Source: Leucobacter weissii
Lineage (GTDB): Bacteria > Actinomycetota > Actinomycetes > Actinomycetales > Microbacteriaceae
Direction of reading: 5' to 3'
Length of the DNA stretch: 64,000 nt
Assembly (NCBI RefSeq): GCF_017565745.1
Contig: NZ_JAGDYM010000009.1
Location: forward strand, 1-64,000
This document shows, piece by piece, positions 9,601 to 17,910 of this stretch. Position numbers and translations under genes: made by a program. Below the pieces are notes generated by a model. The model did not search any database, was not told the origin of the DNA, and worked only from the letters and a program-made list of their open reading frames with translations. The stretch's first letter is position 1; the number at the start of each line of letters is the position of its first letter.

Positions 9601-10289
9601 GAATCCTCATCGCCGACGACGACCCCCAGATCCTTCGCGCCCTGCGCATCACCCTCACCGCTAAGGGGTATGAGATCTTCACCGCAGCTGACGGTGCCCA
9701 GGCGATCACAGCGGCCATCGACCATCACCCGGACATCTTCCTCATCGACCTCGGCATGCCCGAACTCGACGGTATCGAAGTCATCCACGGCATCCGCGGC
9801 TGGTCCCAGGCGCCTATCCTCGTCGTGTCCGGCCGCGCCGGCGCCGCAGATAAGGTCGAAGCCCTCGACGCAGGCGCCGACGACTACATCACCAAACCCT
9901 TCGCCGTCGAAGAACTCCTCGCTCGCATCCGCGCCCTGACCCGACGTGTTCCCCAAGAAGACGCCACGCCCGTGGTGCACCTCGGCAGCGTCACCATCGA
10001 CCTCGCCGCCCGCAGCGTCACCCGCGACACCTCCGAAGGGGAACGTCAAATCCGGCTGACCCCCACGGAGTGGCAGTTCATCGACATCCTCATCCGCAAC
10101 GCCGGGAAACTCGTCACCCGCCAAACCATCCTCACCACCATCTGGGGCACCGAACACGCCGAAGACACCGGCTATCTCCGCCTCTACGTCTCCCAACTCC
10201 GCCGCAAACTCGAAGAAGACCCGGCCAACCCCGCCCACCTGCTCACCGAACCCGGCATGGGCTACCGGCTCGACGGCATGACCACCTGA
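9597..10289 (+). CDS. kdpE: KdpE, response regulator of the kdp operon
   Basis: A 230-residue OmpR/PhoB-type regulator. The receiver domain shows the acidic pocket (D7, D8), the phosphoacceptor Asp51 and conserved Lys100 in ITKPF. The C-terminal winged helix ends with the RRKLE and GYRL signatures. The 3' part, from about 10130, is homologous to a broken copy at 45018-45176. It overlaps kdpD and is followed after 18 bases by a small membrane protein gene; this pair of neighbours recurs at the relic locus. Confidence 0.95.
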   Translation: MRILIADDDPQILRALRITLTAKGYEIFTAADGAQAITAAIDHHPDIFLIDLGMPELDGIEVIHGIRGWSQAPILVVSGRAGAADKVEALDAGADDYITKPFAVEELLARIRALTRRVPQEDATPVVHLGSVTIDLAARSVTRDTSEGERQIRLTPTEWQFIDILIRNAGKLVTRQTILTTIWGTEHAEDTGYLRLYVSQLRRKLEEDPANPAHLLTEPGMGYRLDGMTT

Positions 10290-10307
10290 CGCTCAGCACC
10301 CCCAGAG

Positions 10308-10703
10308 ATGAGCATTCTCGACACCATCGGCATCATTGGCGAAATGCTGTCCTGGATCGGCGCAATCATCGGCATCCCCTTCCTGATCGCAGCGCTCATC
10401 ATCACCGCCATCGATGGTCCTCGCACCCCAACGAACGTCACCGTCGTCGAGGACCTCGATCAGCAGCGGATCGCGATATGGAGCGTGAAGGAACGCACCT
10501 ATACCCGCCCCCTCACATCCCGCGATGATCTTCGCAACCACGATTCGACCACCGTCACCGGATACGTTCCCGAACGCCGGCCCGACCGACTCCACCTGCA
10601 CAAACGCTCCCACCCGGAACGTCTCTGCCGCACCCTCGCAATCACCATGCTCAGCACAGCAGCAGTAGGATTCCTCGCATCTCTCCTCCCGATGGTCTGG
10701 TGA
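10308..10703 (+). CDS. Small kdpE-linked membrane protein, uncharacterised
   Basis: A 131-residue protein with hydrophobic segments at the N-terminus (about 3-33) and C-terminus (about 107-131) around a polar middle of mixed charge. Its N-terminus shares IGIIGEMLSWI with the protein at 45214-45594, which also lies directly after kdpE sequence. The conserved position behind kdpE suggests a role linked to the Kdp system, for example modulation of KdpD or the pump, but no function is known to me. The ribosome-binding site is weak, suggesting dependence on upstream translation. Confidence 0.75.
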   Translation: MSILDTIGIIGEMLSWIGAIIGIPFLIAALIITAIDGPRTPTNVTVVEDLDQQRIAIWSVKERTYTRPLTSRDDLRNHDSTTVTGYVPERRPDRLHLHKRSHPERLCRTLAITMLSTAAVGFLASLLPMVW

Positions 10704-10745
10704 CCTTACCTCGGCGCAAGCTGCACACAAACTGTTCAACGTGAG

Positions 10746-10790
10746 GTATCCGTTAGGGTTCTGGCAAGCGTCATATGAGTATCGTTAGGG
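10746..10790 (+). promoter_or_regulatory. Direct repeats flanking the AraC-type gene start
   Basis: GTATCCGTTAGGG at 10746-10758 and GTATCGTTAGGG at 10779-10790 are near-identical direct repeats whose starts are 33 bp apart, about three helical turns. Paired direct half-sites are typical for AraC-family regulators, so this is a candidate autoregulatory operator. The second copy lies just inside the assigned coding start, which raises the possibility that translation begins further downstream. Confidence 0.4.
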
Positions 10791-11806
10791 GTACTCGATT
10801 CTCAGACGCGAGTGCCCTTCGATTGCCAACTATGACTGGCGATGTTCGGTGGGAAGGGCCTACGAAGCCTGCTGGTGTGCCGGCGGCGCCGGTGGCCGCG
10901 TTCTCGCCGTTGCTCGCCCGAACACAAGTCGCGCACGCTCCAGTTGAGCCAATCGCTTTCGATTGCGTCAAGTTCATTGTCATACGGGCGGGTCGAGCTC
11001 GACTCTTCAGCGAGTTTGGCGCGCACTTTGTCAGCGTCGGTGATGTCGTTGTTCTGGCGGCAAACACTCTCTGTGGCGCTGAGCCCGACGGATGGGTAGC
11101 GACCACGACGCTCTATCTCGACCGAGACTATGTCATTGACCAAGTGTTTTGGCAGTATGCTTCACGGTTCCAAGAGCGACTCGACGCGAGCCAGTTCCTC
11201 GATACGCATTATGCGGAACCCACCCAGGTTCTGCGCATCGGTAAGCACCGGGCGGGGCTGATGATGCCGTGGCTCGACGAGTTGACTGCCTTGAGTGTCG
11301 AGGGCGTGCCTCCTGAACGTTTCTATCGGGCGCAATCGCTAGTCTCTGCCGTGTTCGATGTCTTGGTTCCGTTTCTCGTGGTCGCCAATGAGGGAACCGC
11401 TGTCGCGCGGCGAAACGCGTCGGTTCCCACCGTGCCGCGGCATCGCCTCTTCCGCCCTGTACGTCCTGAGGTGTTGGACATTGCACACTCCTTGCGTGTG
11501 GAGTTGGATCGTCATTGGACGGTGACCGAGCTCGCGGCGCGAGCGCATTTGTCGGTGTCTCAGCTGCGTCGAGTGTTCGTCGATGCATTTGGGAAATCAC
11601 CGATCTCGTACCTGACGATGCTCCGTGCCGAACGAATGGCCCACCTCCTGCGCGTCGAGGATGCACCTATCTCGGACATCGCCGCCAGGGTGGGTTGGAA
11701 CGACCCTGACTTCGCTGCACGTCAGTTCCGCAGGAGCATCGGCGTGTCCCCGTCGGAGTATCGCAGAATCACCAGTAGTGCTCCGGCACGCTCCAACCCT
11801 GACTGA
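10775..11806 (+). CDS. AraC-family transcriptional regulator
   Basis: A 343-residue protein with an N-terminal ligand-binding-like region and a C-terminal AraC double helix-turn-helix at about residues 230-335 (WTVTELAARAHLSVSQLRR, then ISDIAARVGWNDPDFAARQFRR). No ribosome-binding site precedes the ATG at 10775. ATG at 10832 (residue 20) is an alternative that would place both upstream direct repeats outside the gene. Codon use is visibly less GC-rich than in kdp or the conjugation genes, suggesting a different origin. It may regulate the adjacent element or itself; the target is unknown. Confidence 0.85.
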   Translation: MSIVRGTRFSDASALRLPTMTGDVRWEGPTKPAGVPAAPVAAFSPLLARTQVAHAPVEPIAFDCVKFIVIRAGRARLFSEFGAHFVSVGDVVVLAANTLCGAEPDGWVATTTLYLDRDYVIDQVFWQYASRFQERLDASQFLDTHYAEPTQVLRIGKHRAGLMMPWLDELTALSVEGVPPERFYRAQSLVSAVFDVLVPFLVVANEGTAVARRNASVPTVPRHRLFRPVRPEVLDIAHSLRVELDRHWTVTELAARAHLSVSQLRRVFVDAFGKSPISYLTMLRAERMAHLLRVEDAPISDIAARVGWNDPDFAARQFRRSIGVSPSEYRRITSSAPARSNPD

Positions 11807-12033
11807 ACGCGCGTATGCCCAGGCGAAACGCTCATGTTTTGGTGCTCAGATCGTCGGGGCGCCAGCGGATGATGTAGACCGAGTTTGACCACGTCGGGTT
11901 CAGAGCTGCACCTGACGGTCGCTCACTTTTCTGTCCGTCGTCCGTCTCGATCGCGTCCCCTGACACCCTTCGCGCACCTTCTGGTCGCAGAGGTCACCCG
12001 CCGTGCACGGGTGCCTGCGGAGGGAGGACGACG

Positions 12034-13116
12034 ATGGCAACCAGCGAAGAGGCGCGAGCGGCGCGGGATGCGAAGCTCAATGCTCTGCACGAGCGACTCA
12101 CCGGCGCTGTGGAGTCGTTGGTGTCGGGTGAGGACTGGAAGCAGGCACTGGAGTTCGCGGCCAGGTTCCGTGCCCGCTCGTTCAACAACACGCTGCTGAT
12201 CTTCGTGCAGCACCAGAGCGCTTTCGAGGCGGGCAGGGTGCCCGAGCCGGTGCCGACGTATGTGGCGGGTTTCAAGCAATGGCAGACGCTCGGCCGACAG
12301 GTCGAGAAGGACCAGTCGGGGTACATGATCCTCGCCCCCGTCACGGGCCGGTTCGCATCGTTCACGCCGAAGGTGGCGGAGTCGTGGCGCAGGCTCGGCC
12401 GGTTCGAGAAGCCCAAACCGGGTGAGGCGGTGCGGTCCCGCATGGTCGGTGTTCGCCCCGCCTATGTCTGGGATGTTTCCCAAACGGCCGGTGACCCGAT
12501 CCCCACGCCGCCCTCGCCGCGGCTCCTGGAAGGTGAAGCACCTGGCGGGCTCTGGGAGGGCATCGCCCAGCTGGTGGAGGCGGAGGGGTTCACGGTGTTG
12601 CGGGTGCCGCATGAGAGCATGATCCACGGCGTCAACGGCCTCACCGACTTCGGCGCGAAGACCGTCGCGGTGCGAGAGAACATGCCCGACGCGGCACAGG
12701 TGAAGACCCTTGTGCACGAACTCGCACACGTCCTCCTCCACGGCCCAGAGAACCCGGATGCGTCGGGGCATCGCGGGATCGGTGAGGTGGAGGCGGACTC
12801 CGTCGCGTTGATGGTCGCTGCCGCTCACGGCATGGACACCTCCGACTACACGATCCCCTATGTGTCGGGGTGGGCAGCGACAGTGCCGGAGAAGTCCCCG
12901 GTGGAGGTCGTCCAAGCCACCGGCGAACGGGTGCGGAAGACGGCGGCGTCGATCCTCGATCAACTCCCGACCGAGCAGATCGCCAATGGCGACCCTCCCG
13001 GTCTGAACCGTGATGCGCAGTCCCAGAAATCTCCTGCGTCTGAGCGGGCACCCGATGCTGATCCGCTGACGGAGGAGCCGCGCCGTGTCGCAGCGAGCTC
13101 GGTGAGGAGCCTGTGA
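12034..13116 (+). CDS. ArdC-like antirestriction / ssDNA-binding protein with zincin domain
   Basis: A 360-residue protein with an N-terminal ArdC-type single-stranded-DNA-binding domain (NNTLLI segment near residue 50) and a C-terminal metallopeptidase-like domain with HELAH at residues 228-232 and a downstream GEVEAD segment that could supply the third zinc ligand. ArdC proteins protect incoming plasmid DNA during conjugation. A strong GGAGGGAGGA lies before the ATG. It is the first gene of the element-type operon. The 227-base gap upstream contains a GTGCAC palindrome but no gene. It overlaps the primase gene (GTGATG). Confidence 0.85.
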   Translation: MATSEEARAARDAKLNALHERLTGAVESLVSGEDWKQALEFAARFRARSFNNTLLIFVQHQSAFEAGRVPEPVPTYVAGFKQWQTLGRQVEKDQSGYMILAPVTGRFASFTPKVAESWRRLGRFEKPKPGEAVRSRMVGVRPAYVWDVSQTAGDPIPTPPSPRLLEGEAPGGLWEGIAQLVEAEGFTVLRVPHESMIHGVNGLTDFGAKTVAVRENMPDAAQVKTLVHELAHVLLHGPENPDASGHRGIGEVEADSVALMVAAAHGMDTSDYTIPYVSGWAATVPEKSPVEVVQATGERVRKTAASILDQLPTEQIANGDPPGLNRDAQSQKSPASERAPDADPLTEEPRRVAASSVRSL

Positions 13117-14024
13117 TGGGCGCGATCGACGTGTTCGCTGAGGTGAACGGGATGCCACTAGCTGATGCCGCCGCGCGCTTCGCGGCTGCCGGGGTGCCGG
13201 TGTTTCCGTGCGTACCCGGCGAGAAGCGCCCGCTCGTACGCCGCGGGTTCCACGACGCAAGCACCGACCCTCAGCAGGTTGCTGCGTGGTGGTCGAGGTG
13301 GCCTGCGGCGAACATCGGCATTCCTACCGGGGCCCCATCCGGTGTCGAGGTCGTCGATGTCGACGTGCACCAGGCCGGCACAGGGTTCCCGGCCTTCCGC
13401 GCTGCGCACCGTGAAGGGTATGCGGCGGGGTGGGCGGCGCTCGTGCGCACCCCGTCCGGCGGCTTGCACGCCTACTACCCAGCGGACTCTGAGCGTGTGC
13501 AGTCGTCGTGGCAGGCGGCGCGGGCGCATGTCGATTTCCGTGGCGACGGCGGCTACATCATCGCCCCACCCTCCCAAGTGCTGCGGCCCAGCGGGGTCCG
13601 GGCACCGTATCGACTGATCGTCACCTCCGGCGACACACCGACCCCGGTGGATGCGGCACGACTGCGCGAGTTCCTGGACCCCCGCACCCCGATCCCCATT
13701 GACCGTACTCGTCCGGAGCGGGTCAGCCGGCGGGGTTCGGACGCGAAGGTACTCGCCGGTTGGGTGGCGGGTCGTGGTGAGGGCGAGCGGAACCGTGGCC
13801 TGTTCTGGGCCGCGTGCCGCCTCGCCGAAGCCGGCACCCCGCCCGACGCAACCCTCGAAGCGCTGGGGCCTGCCGCGGAGCACGCTGGGCTCGGTGCGCG
13901 GGAGATCATGGCGACGATCCGCTCCGCCTACCGCACCACCCACCCCGCACCGCGAGCTGTCACAGATTCCGGGCTGGATGAGCGTCGTCTGGTACGCGAA
14001 TCACCGGGACGGATGCTCTCATGA
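13116..14024 (+). CDS. Bifunctional DNA primase/polymerase (Prim-pol), N-terminal type
   Basis: A protein of about 302 residues carrying the Prim-pol domain of plasmid and phage replication proteins. It has the metal-binding DVD motif at about residues 81-83 (VVDVDVH), preceded by NIGIPTG, with the catalytic-histidine region and FRGDGGYIIAPPS near residue 150. No helicase domain is attached, so it would work with a separate helicase or only prime second-strand synthesis after transfer. GTG at 13113 is an alternative start. The gene overlaps both neighbours by a few bases. Confidence 0.85.
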   Translation: MGAIDVFAEVNGMPLADAAARFAAAGVPVFPCVPGEKRPLVRRGFHDASTDPQQVAAWWSRWPAANIGIPTGAPSGVEVVDVDVHQAGTGFPAFRAAHREGYAAGWAALVRTPSGGLHAYYPADSERVQSSWQAARAHVDFRGDGGYIIAPPSQVLRPSGVRAPYRLIVTSGDTPTPVDAARLREFLDPRTPIPIDRTRPERVSRRGSDAKVLAGWVAGRGEGERNRGLFWAACRLAEAGTPPDATLEALGPAAEHAGLGAREIMATIRSAYRTTHPAPRAVTDSGLDERRLVRESPGRMLS

Positions 14025-14707
14025 ACGCCATCGAAGCTGCCTCGCCGAGGGGCCGCCGCCTGGCGGTCGTGACGGCGATCACGGGAACGGTGTTCATCGC
14101 CGCCGGTGCGTTCTGGCTGTCGTTCACCGCGCTCGCCGATCTCGCACGCCGGTCTGGGATTGATGCAGGGCAGGCGGGGGCGTGGCCGCTCATTGTGGAC
14201 GGAATCATCGTGGTCGCGACGGTCGCCGTCGTCGCGCTCGCCAGTCAGCGTCGACCGACCTGGTACCCGTGGACGCTGCTGGCGGCGGGTGCGGTGGTGT
14301 CGGTGACGGCGAACGCGATCCACGCGATCATTGCCGCCGATGCCGATGTCCCGCCGGTGCTGGCCGCGTCGGTCGCTGCGATCCCGCCGCTGGTGCTGCT
14401 GTCGATCACGCACCTCACCGTCATCCTCACCCGCCCCACCACCACGCCGCACGCAGACATGATCGAGGACGCTCCGGCCGAGACCACTGCTCCATCGCAG
14501 ACGGTCGCCGTGCGAGAACGTGAACCAGTGCACGCCGCGGGGATACCGGCGGTGCCGGTGAGTGAGCGGCGGGCGGAAGCCACCGAGTTGCGGGAGGTGG
14601 AGGGCTGGTCAAACAAGCAGATCGCCCGACACCTGGGCGTGCACCCCTCAACCGTGGGGCGCTGGTTCACCCCAACCGCCAAGACACCGAAGGAGGAGGC
14701 ACCGTGA
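14021..14707 (+). CDS. DUF2637 membrane protein with C-terminal helix-turn-helix
   Basis: A 228-residue protein. Four hydrophobic helices at about residues 14-135 fit the DUF2637 family found on actinobacterial plasmids and integrative elements. A linker is followed by a predicted DNA-binding helix-turn-helix at about 185-215 (NKQIARHLGVHPSTVGRW). A membrane-anchored DNA-binding architecture could link element DNA to the membrane or a mating complex; this is inference. It overlaps the primase and the next gene. Confidence 0.8.
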   Translation: MNAIEAASPRGRRLAVVTAITGTVFIAAGAFWLSFTALADLARRSGIDAGQAGAWPLIVDGIIVVATVAVVALASQRRPTWYPWTLLAAGAVVSVTANAIHAIIAADADVPPVLAASVAAIPPLVLLSITHLTVILTRPTTTPHADMIEDAPAETTAPSQTVAVREREPVHAAGIPAVPVSERRAEATELREVEGWSNKQIARHLGVHPSTVGRWFTPTAKTPKEEAP

Positions 14708-15123
14708 ACGAGCATGCAGAGGCAGAGCGCACTGAGGCACCGGAAGCCCGACACGAAGCGGCGGGCTCAGAGGCGGAGCGGTCAGCGTTCGCCGTCCACC
14801 GCGACCCCTCACTCACCACCACGGCCGGGGATGGCAGTTCGCGTGTGGGGCGCGGGATCGCGTGGGTGCGGCCGTCTGATCTGATCGCATCAAGTACCGC
14901 CCGGCTCGCGGGCCGTGGCATCGACTTTCAGGCGGAGCTCGCACATCGCGTCCGTCGCGTCCCCGGCCAGACGTACCGTGCGACCCGGCACCGGGCACGC
15001 GACCTTCGTGGTCGACGTGCCGCCCGAGTCGCGTCGGAGTTCGAGTCGTTCGACGTGTTCGAGCCGCAGGATCGGCCCCGGTCGTCGTCGTGGGTGCGGC
15101 CGTCGGGGATCGGACTGGGGTGA
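14704..15123 (+). CDS. Hypothetical element protein
   Basis: A 139-residue protein beginning at GTG in a four-base overlap with the DUF2637 gene. It is hydrophilic. The N-terminal 45 residues are rich in Glu and Ala and probably disordered; the middle is Arg-rich with an RHRARDLRGRRAAR-like basic stretch. No membrane segment or recognised domain. The basic region could bind nucleic acid, but this rests on charge only. Confidence 0.6.
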   Translation: MNEHAEAERTEAPEARHEAAGSEAERSAFAVHRDPSLTTTAGDGSSRVGRGIAWVRPSDLIASSTARLAGRGIDFQAELAHRVRRVPGQTYRATRHRARDLRGRRAARVASEFESFDVFEPQDRPRSSSWVRPSGIGLG

Positions 15124-15198
15124 GCCGCAGTGGACAGGGAACGGTGTGGCGGCGCTGGCGGGCAGCCGGTGCGCACCTTCCTGTCAGGAGGTGCCACC

Positions 15199-16065
15199 AT
15201 GCCACAACCCCACACCCCGCGCCGCAACGATCACCGTCGTGGGTTCGAGAACTCAGAACGACTCCGCGAACTCCTCACCCGCCTTCACACCGCAGGTCCT
15301 GACGCGTGGCGGAGTGATCCGGAGGCGGCGGCGCTCATGCAGCACGCCGCCCAGAAGTACGCTGCACTCGCCCGCAAGCATGGGCTCGACCCGTGGGAGG
15401 CGGCGGGTGCGGCGTTCGAGGCGATGCGCACTGCCGCTGTCCGGCGAGCGGATGACCCGTGGGCGGTGATCACCCGGGCCGTGCAGATCACCTGCATCGC
15501 CGAGAACCGTGCCAACGGGCTGCTCTGCTCCGTGCACCAGGCACGCCGGCCCCGTTACTCGAGTTTCCATGACGCGGAACGGTTCTCCGACCGGGAGAAC
15601 CCCCTCACCGACTACCACCCCGCATTCCGCGCCGACCCCTTTGCTGGCGACGACGATGACGACGGTGAAGCGATTGAGGTGTCGGGGTGCACGGGTGTGG
15701 AGTCCGCTGTTGAAGACACGATCGCGTTGCTGTGTTGGCACGGGTGGGAGCCGGAGATCGCGCGTGCCGCGGTCGAGTGCGTCTGTGCCCGCCTCGCCGA
15801 GTCCGTCTCGCGGGCAGGCGCGTATGAGTCGCTGCGGCGGGATCGGCACGCCCGCGCACTGCTCGACATCCCCGCACCGTCCTGGTACCGGCTACTACGG
15901 ATCATCCTCGGCGCACCGGATAGGCACCTGACCGGCACCAGTGCGGGTCGTGGCGTGCTGTTGCGGCTACTGATCGGTGAATCGTTGCGGCATCTCATGG
16001 ACGATGCCGAGCTCGGCGCAGCGATCAAGGTTGCCGCCCCTGGCGTCATGCGAGGCCGGCCATGA
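15199..16065 (+). CDS. Hypothetical element protein
   Basis: A 288-residue protein. The ATG at 15199 is chosen over an upstream GTG at 15130 because AGGAGGTG lies seven bases before it. It is mostly helical with an acidic run (GDDDDDGE) near residue 155 and several Cys and Trp residues. The N-terminal half has a faint resemblance to sigma-factor-like helical proteins (WEAAGAAFEAMR, then WAVITRAVQITCIAENRA), too weak for an assignment. It overlaps the ParB-like gene by four bases, so it is in the same operon. Confidence 0.65.
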   Translation: MPQPHTPRRNDHRRGFENSERLRELLTRLHTAGPDAWRSDPEAAALMQHAAQKYAALARKHGLDPWEAAGAAFEAMRTAAVRRADDPWAVITRAVQITCIAENRANGLLCSVHQARRPRYSSFHDAERFSDRENPLTDYHPAFRADPFAGDDDDDGEAIEVSGCTGVESAVEDTIALLCWHGWEPEIARAAVECVCARLAESVSRAGAYESLRRDRHARALLDIPAPSWYRLLRIILGAPDRHLTGTSAGRGVLLRLLIGESLRHLMDDAELGAAIKVAAPGVMRGRP

Positions 16066-17129
16066 CCGAGCCAGGACACATCGAGCTGGAACGGTCGGTC
16101 GCCTCAATCTGGGCCGGCCGCCGGCACCGCGAAGACTACGGCGACCTCGACGCCCTAACCGAGTCGATCCTGCGGGACGGGCTGTTGCAGCCAATCACGA
16201 TCACCCCCGACGGGATGCTGATCTGCGGCGCCCGACGTTTGGCTGCGATCCGGCAGCTCGGGTGGAAGACCGTGAACGTGTGGGTGCGCTCAGGCATCTC
16301 CACCACCCTGGGCCTGCTCCTCGCCGAACAAGACGACAACCTGCTCCACAAGCCCCTCACCCGCACCGAAGAAGCCACCCTCTACGCCGAGCTGAAAGCA
16401 CTCATGGTCGAGGATGCGGCAGGCCGGCAGGAAGCGTCACGGTTCACCTCCAACCAAGAAAACCCCAGGTCACACGGTGCCGCCGCCGTGGCGGCACCGC
16501 AGAAGGGCGACACGCGGCAGCAAGCGGCACTCATGGTCACTGGCCGCAACGCCTACACCTCGCTGGAACGCATCAACGACCTGCAACGCCTCGCCGCTGA
16601 CCCCGCCGAGACAGAGGATGTGCGCCAGCGAGCACAGGAAGAGCTCGACCGGATCGACGCGGGCGGATCGATCACCGGCGCGAGGCATCGCATCCGCGCC
16701 GCCCAGGCACTCGCCGAACTCGACACCCTCGCGGGCGACCCCGCGCAACCCGCCGGTATCCGCGATACTGCCGCAGCCGGCGCCGCCCGCCTGCGAGAAC
16801 TCGAACACACCGCAAGACCCGCTGACCTGGAACGGCTGGCTGAACTCGCCGTCGAGCGCGCGAAGACCGCGACTAAGAAGCGTCCCGCACAGCTCGCGAA
16901 AGCGCGGCTCCATGCGGTGGAGGAACCCGCGCGTGAGTTCTTGCCAGTGCGGTCGTTCGTCTACCTCTGGGATGAGCTCTCCACCTGGTCCGAACGCTAC
17001 GACCCCGACATGATCGGCCCGGCATTGTCGGATGAGCAGTGGTCGATGTTCGAGAACGCCGTCGCCGCCACGATCGCATTTCTCGATGCCGCACGTGTGG
17101 CGCGGAACGCGCGTCGCGACACCGCCTGA
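16062..17129 (+). CDS. ParB/Spo0J-like nuclease-domain protein
   Basis: A 355-residue protein. The N-terminal 100 residues carry the ParB N-terminal fold: ESILRDGLLQPITITPDG followed by GARRLAAIRQLGW, then a conserved AEQDDNLLHKPLTRTEEA stretch. The remainder is a long, charged helical region. Such proteins act in plasmid partition or as CTP-dependent DNA clamps; no ParA gene is adjacent in this window, so a regulatory or nuclease role is also possible. It is the last gene of the first element operon. Confidence 0.8.
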   Translation: MTEPGHIELERSVASIWAGRRHREDYGDLDALTESILRDGLLQPITITPDGMLICGARRLAAIRQLGWKTVNVWVRSGISTTLGLLLAEQDDNLLHKPLTRTEEATLYAELKALMVEDAAGRQEASRFTSNQENPRSHGAAAVAAPQKGDTRQQAALMVTGRNAYTSLERINDLQRLAADPAETEDVRQRAQEELDRIDAGGSITGARHRIRAAQALAELDTLAGDPAQPAGIRDTAAAGAARLRELEHTARPADLERLAELAVERAKTATKKRPAQLAKARLHAVEEPAREFLPVRSFVYLWDELSTWSERYDPDMIGPALSDEQWSMFENAVAATIAFLDAARVARNARRDTA

Positions 17130-17163
17130 CCCATCCCGCACGCTGCTCGACGGGGATCGGTTT

Positions 17164-17173
17164 GGTGCACCTG
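17164..17173 (+). promoter_or_regulatory. GGTGCACCTG leader motif, copy 1
   Basis: A ten-base motif containing the palindrome GGTGCACC, 35 bases before the start of the 17209 gene. The same ten bases precede three other element genes at 35-55 bases. In this leader CTGGTG (just after the motif) can pair with CACCAG immediately before the ATG. Confidence 0.4.
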
Positions 17174-17208
17174 TCTGGTGATCCGCATTCGCCCGGAAGG
17201 ACACCAGG

Positions 17209-17904
17209 ATGGACCCCACCACTCGCCGCCGCCGCACCATGCTCATCGCCGCTATCGCTGGCGGTCTGATCCTCGTCCTCCTCGTCGGCGTGGGCGTGTA
17301 CGGCCTCATCCGCGGGCCCCAGCCCACCGTGCCTGATGACGCGGCACCTTCGGACCAGCCGAGTGCGACAGCTCCCGTCGCCGCGCCTGCCGCACCGGAG
17401 CCCGTGATCGGACTGGGCGGATCAGAAGAGTTCGCGGTGGCGGTCGCGGAGGCGCTGTTCACCTGGGACACGACCAGCGGGTACGGGCCGGCCGACTACG
17501 CGCAGATGCTCGCCGATGTCACCGCCGACACCGAAGCCGACGCGGCAGCCTCCGACGTTCGCGCGTATCTGCCGACCCCGGAGGCGTGGGCGCAGCTCCG
17601 CACCCACCAGACACGGCAGTGGCTCACCATCGACACCATCGAGATCCCCGACGCATGGGAGACAGCGGTGGCACAGGCTGCACCGGGGCAGATTCCCGAC
17701 GGGGCGGTCGCGTACACGATCACCGGCACCCGTCACCGCACCGGCTACTGGGGCACCGAACCCGTCACGACGGCCCATGATGTCGCGTTCACAGTGTTCC
17801 TCACCTGCACCCCCGAACAGAACCCGGCTCCGGCTCCCGCCGATCCGATCATCGAGACCTGCGCGTTATTGCGGCTGTCGCAGCTCGACAACCCGCTGCG
17901 GTGA
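17209..17904 (+). CDS. Single-span membrane protein of the conjugation cluster
   Basis: A 231-residue protein with a basic N-terminus, one membrane helix at about residues 11-34, a Pro/Ala-rich linker to residue 65, and a soluble extracytoplasmic domain with two late cysteines that may form a disulfide. Topology and position at the head of the transfer genes resemble VirB8/TcpC-type components, but sequence evidence for that family is lacking. It opens the second element operon and is preceded by the GGTGCACCTG motif. Confidence 0.7.
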   Translation: MDPTTRRRRTMLIAAIAGGLILVLLVGVGVYGLIRGPQPTVPDDAAPSDQPSATAPVAAPAAPEPVIGLGGSEEFAVAVAEALFTWDTTSGYGPADYAQMLADVTADTEADAAASDVRAYLPTPEAWAQLRTHQTRQWLTIDTIEIPDAWETAVAQAAPGQIPDGAVAYTITGTRHRTGYWGTEPVTTAHDVAFTVFLTCTPEQNPAPAPADPIIETCALLRLSQLDNPLR

Positions 17905-17910
17905 CCGGCC

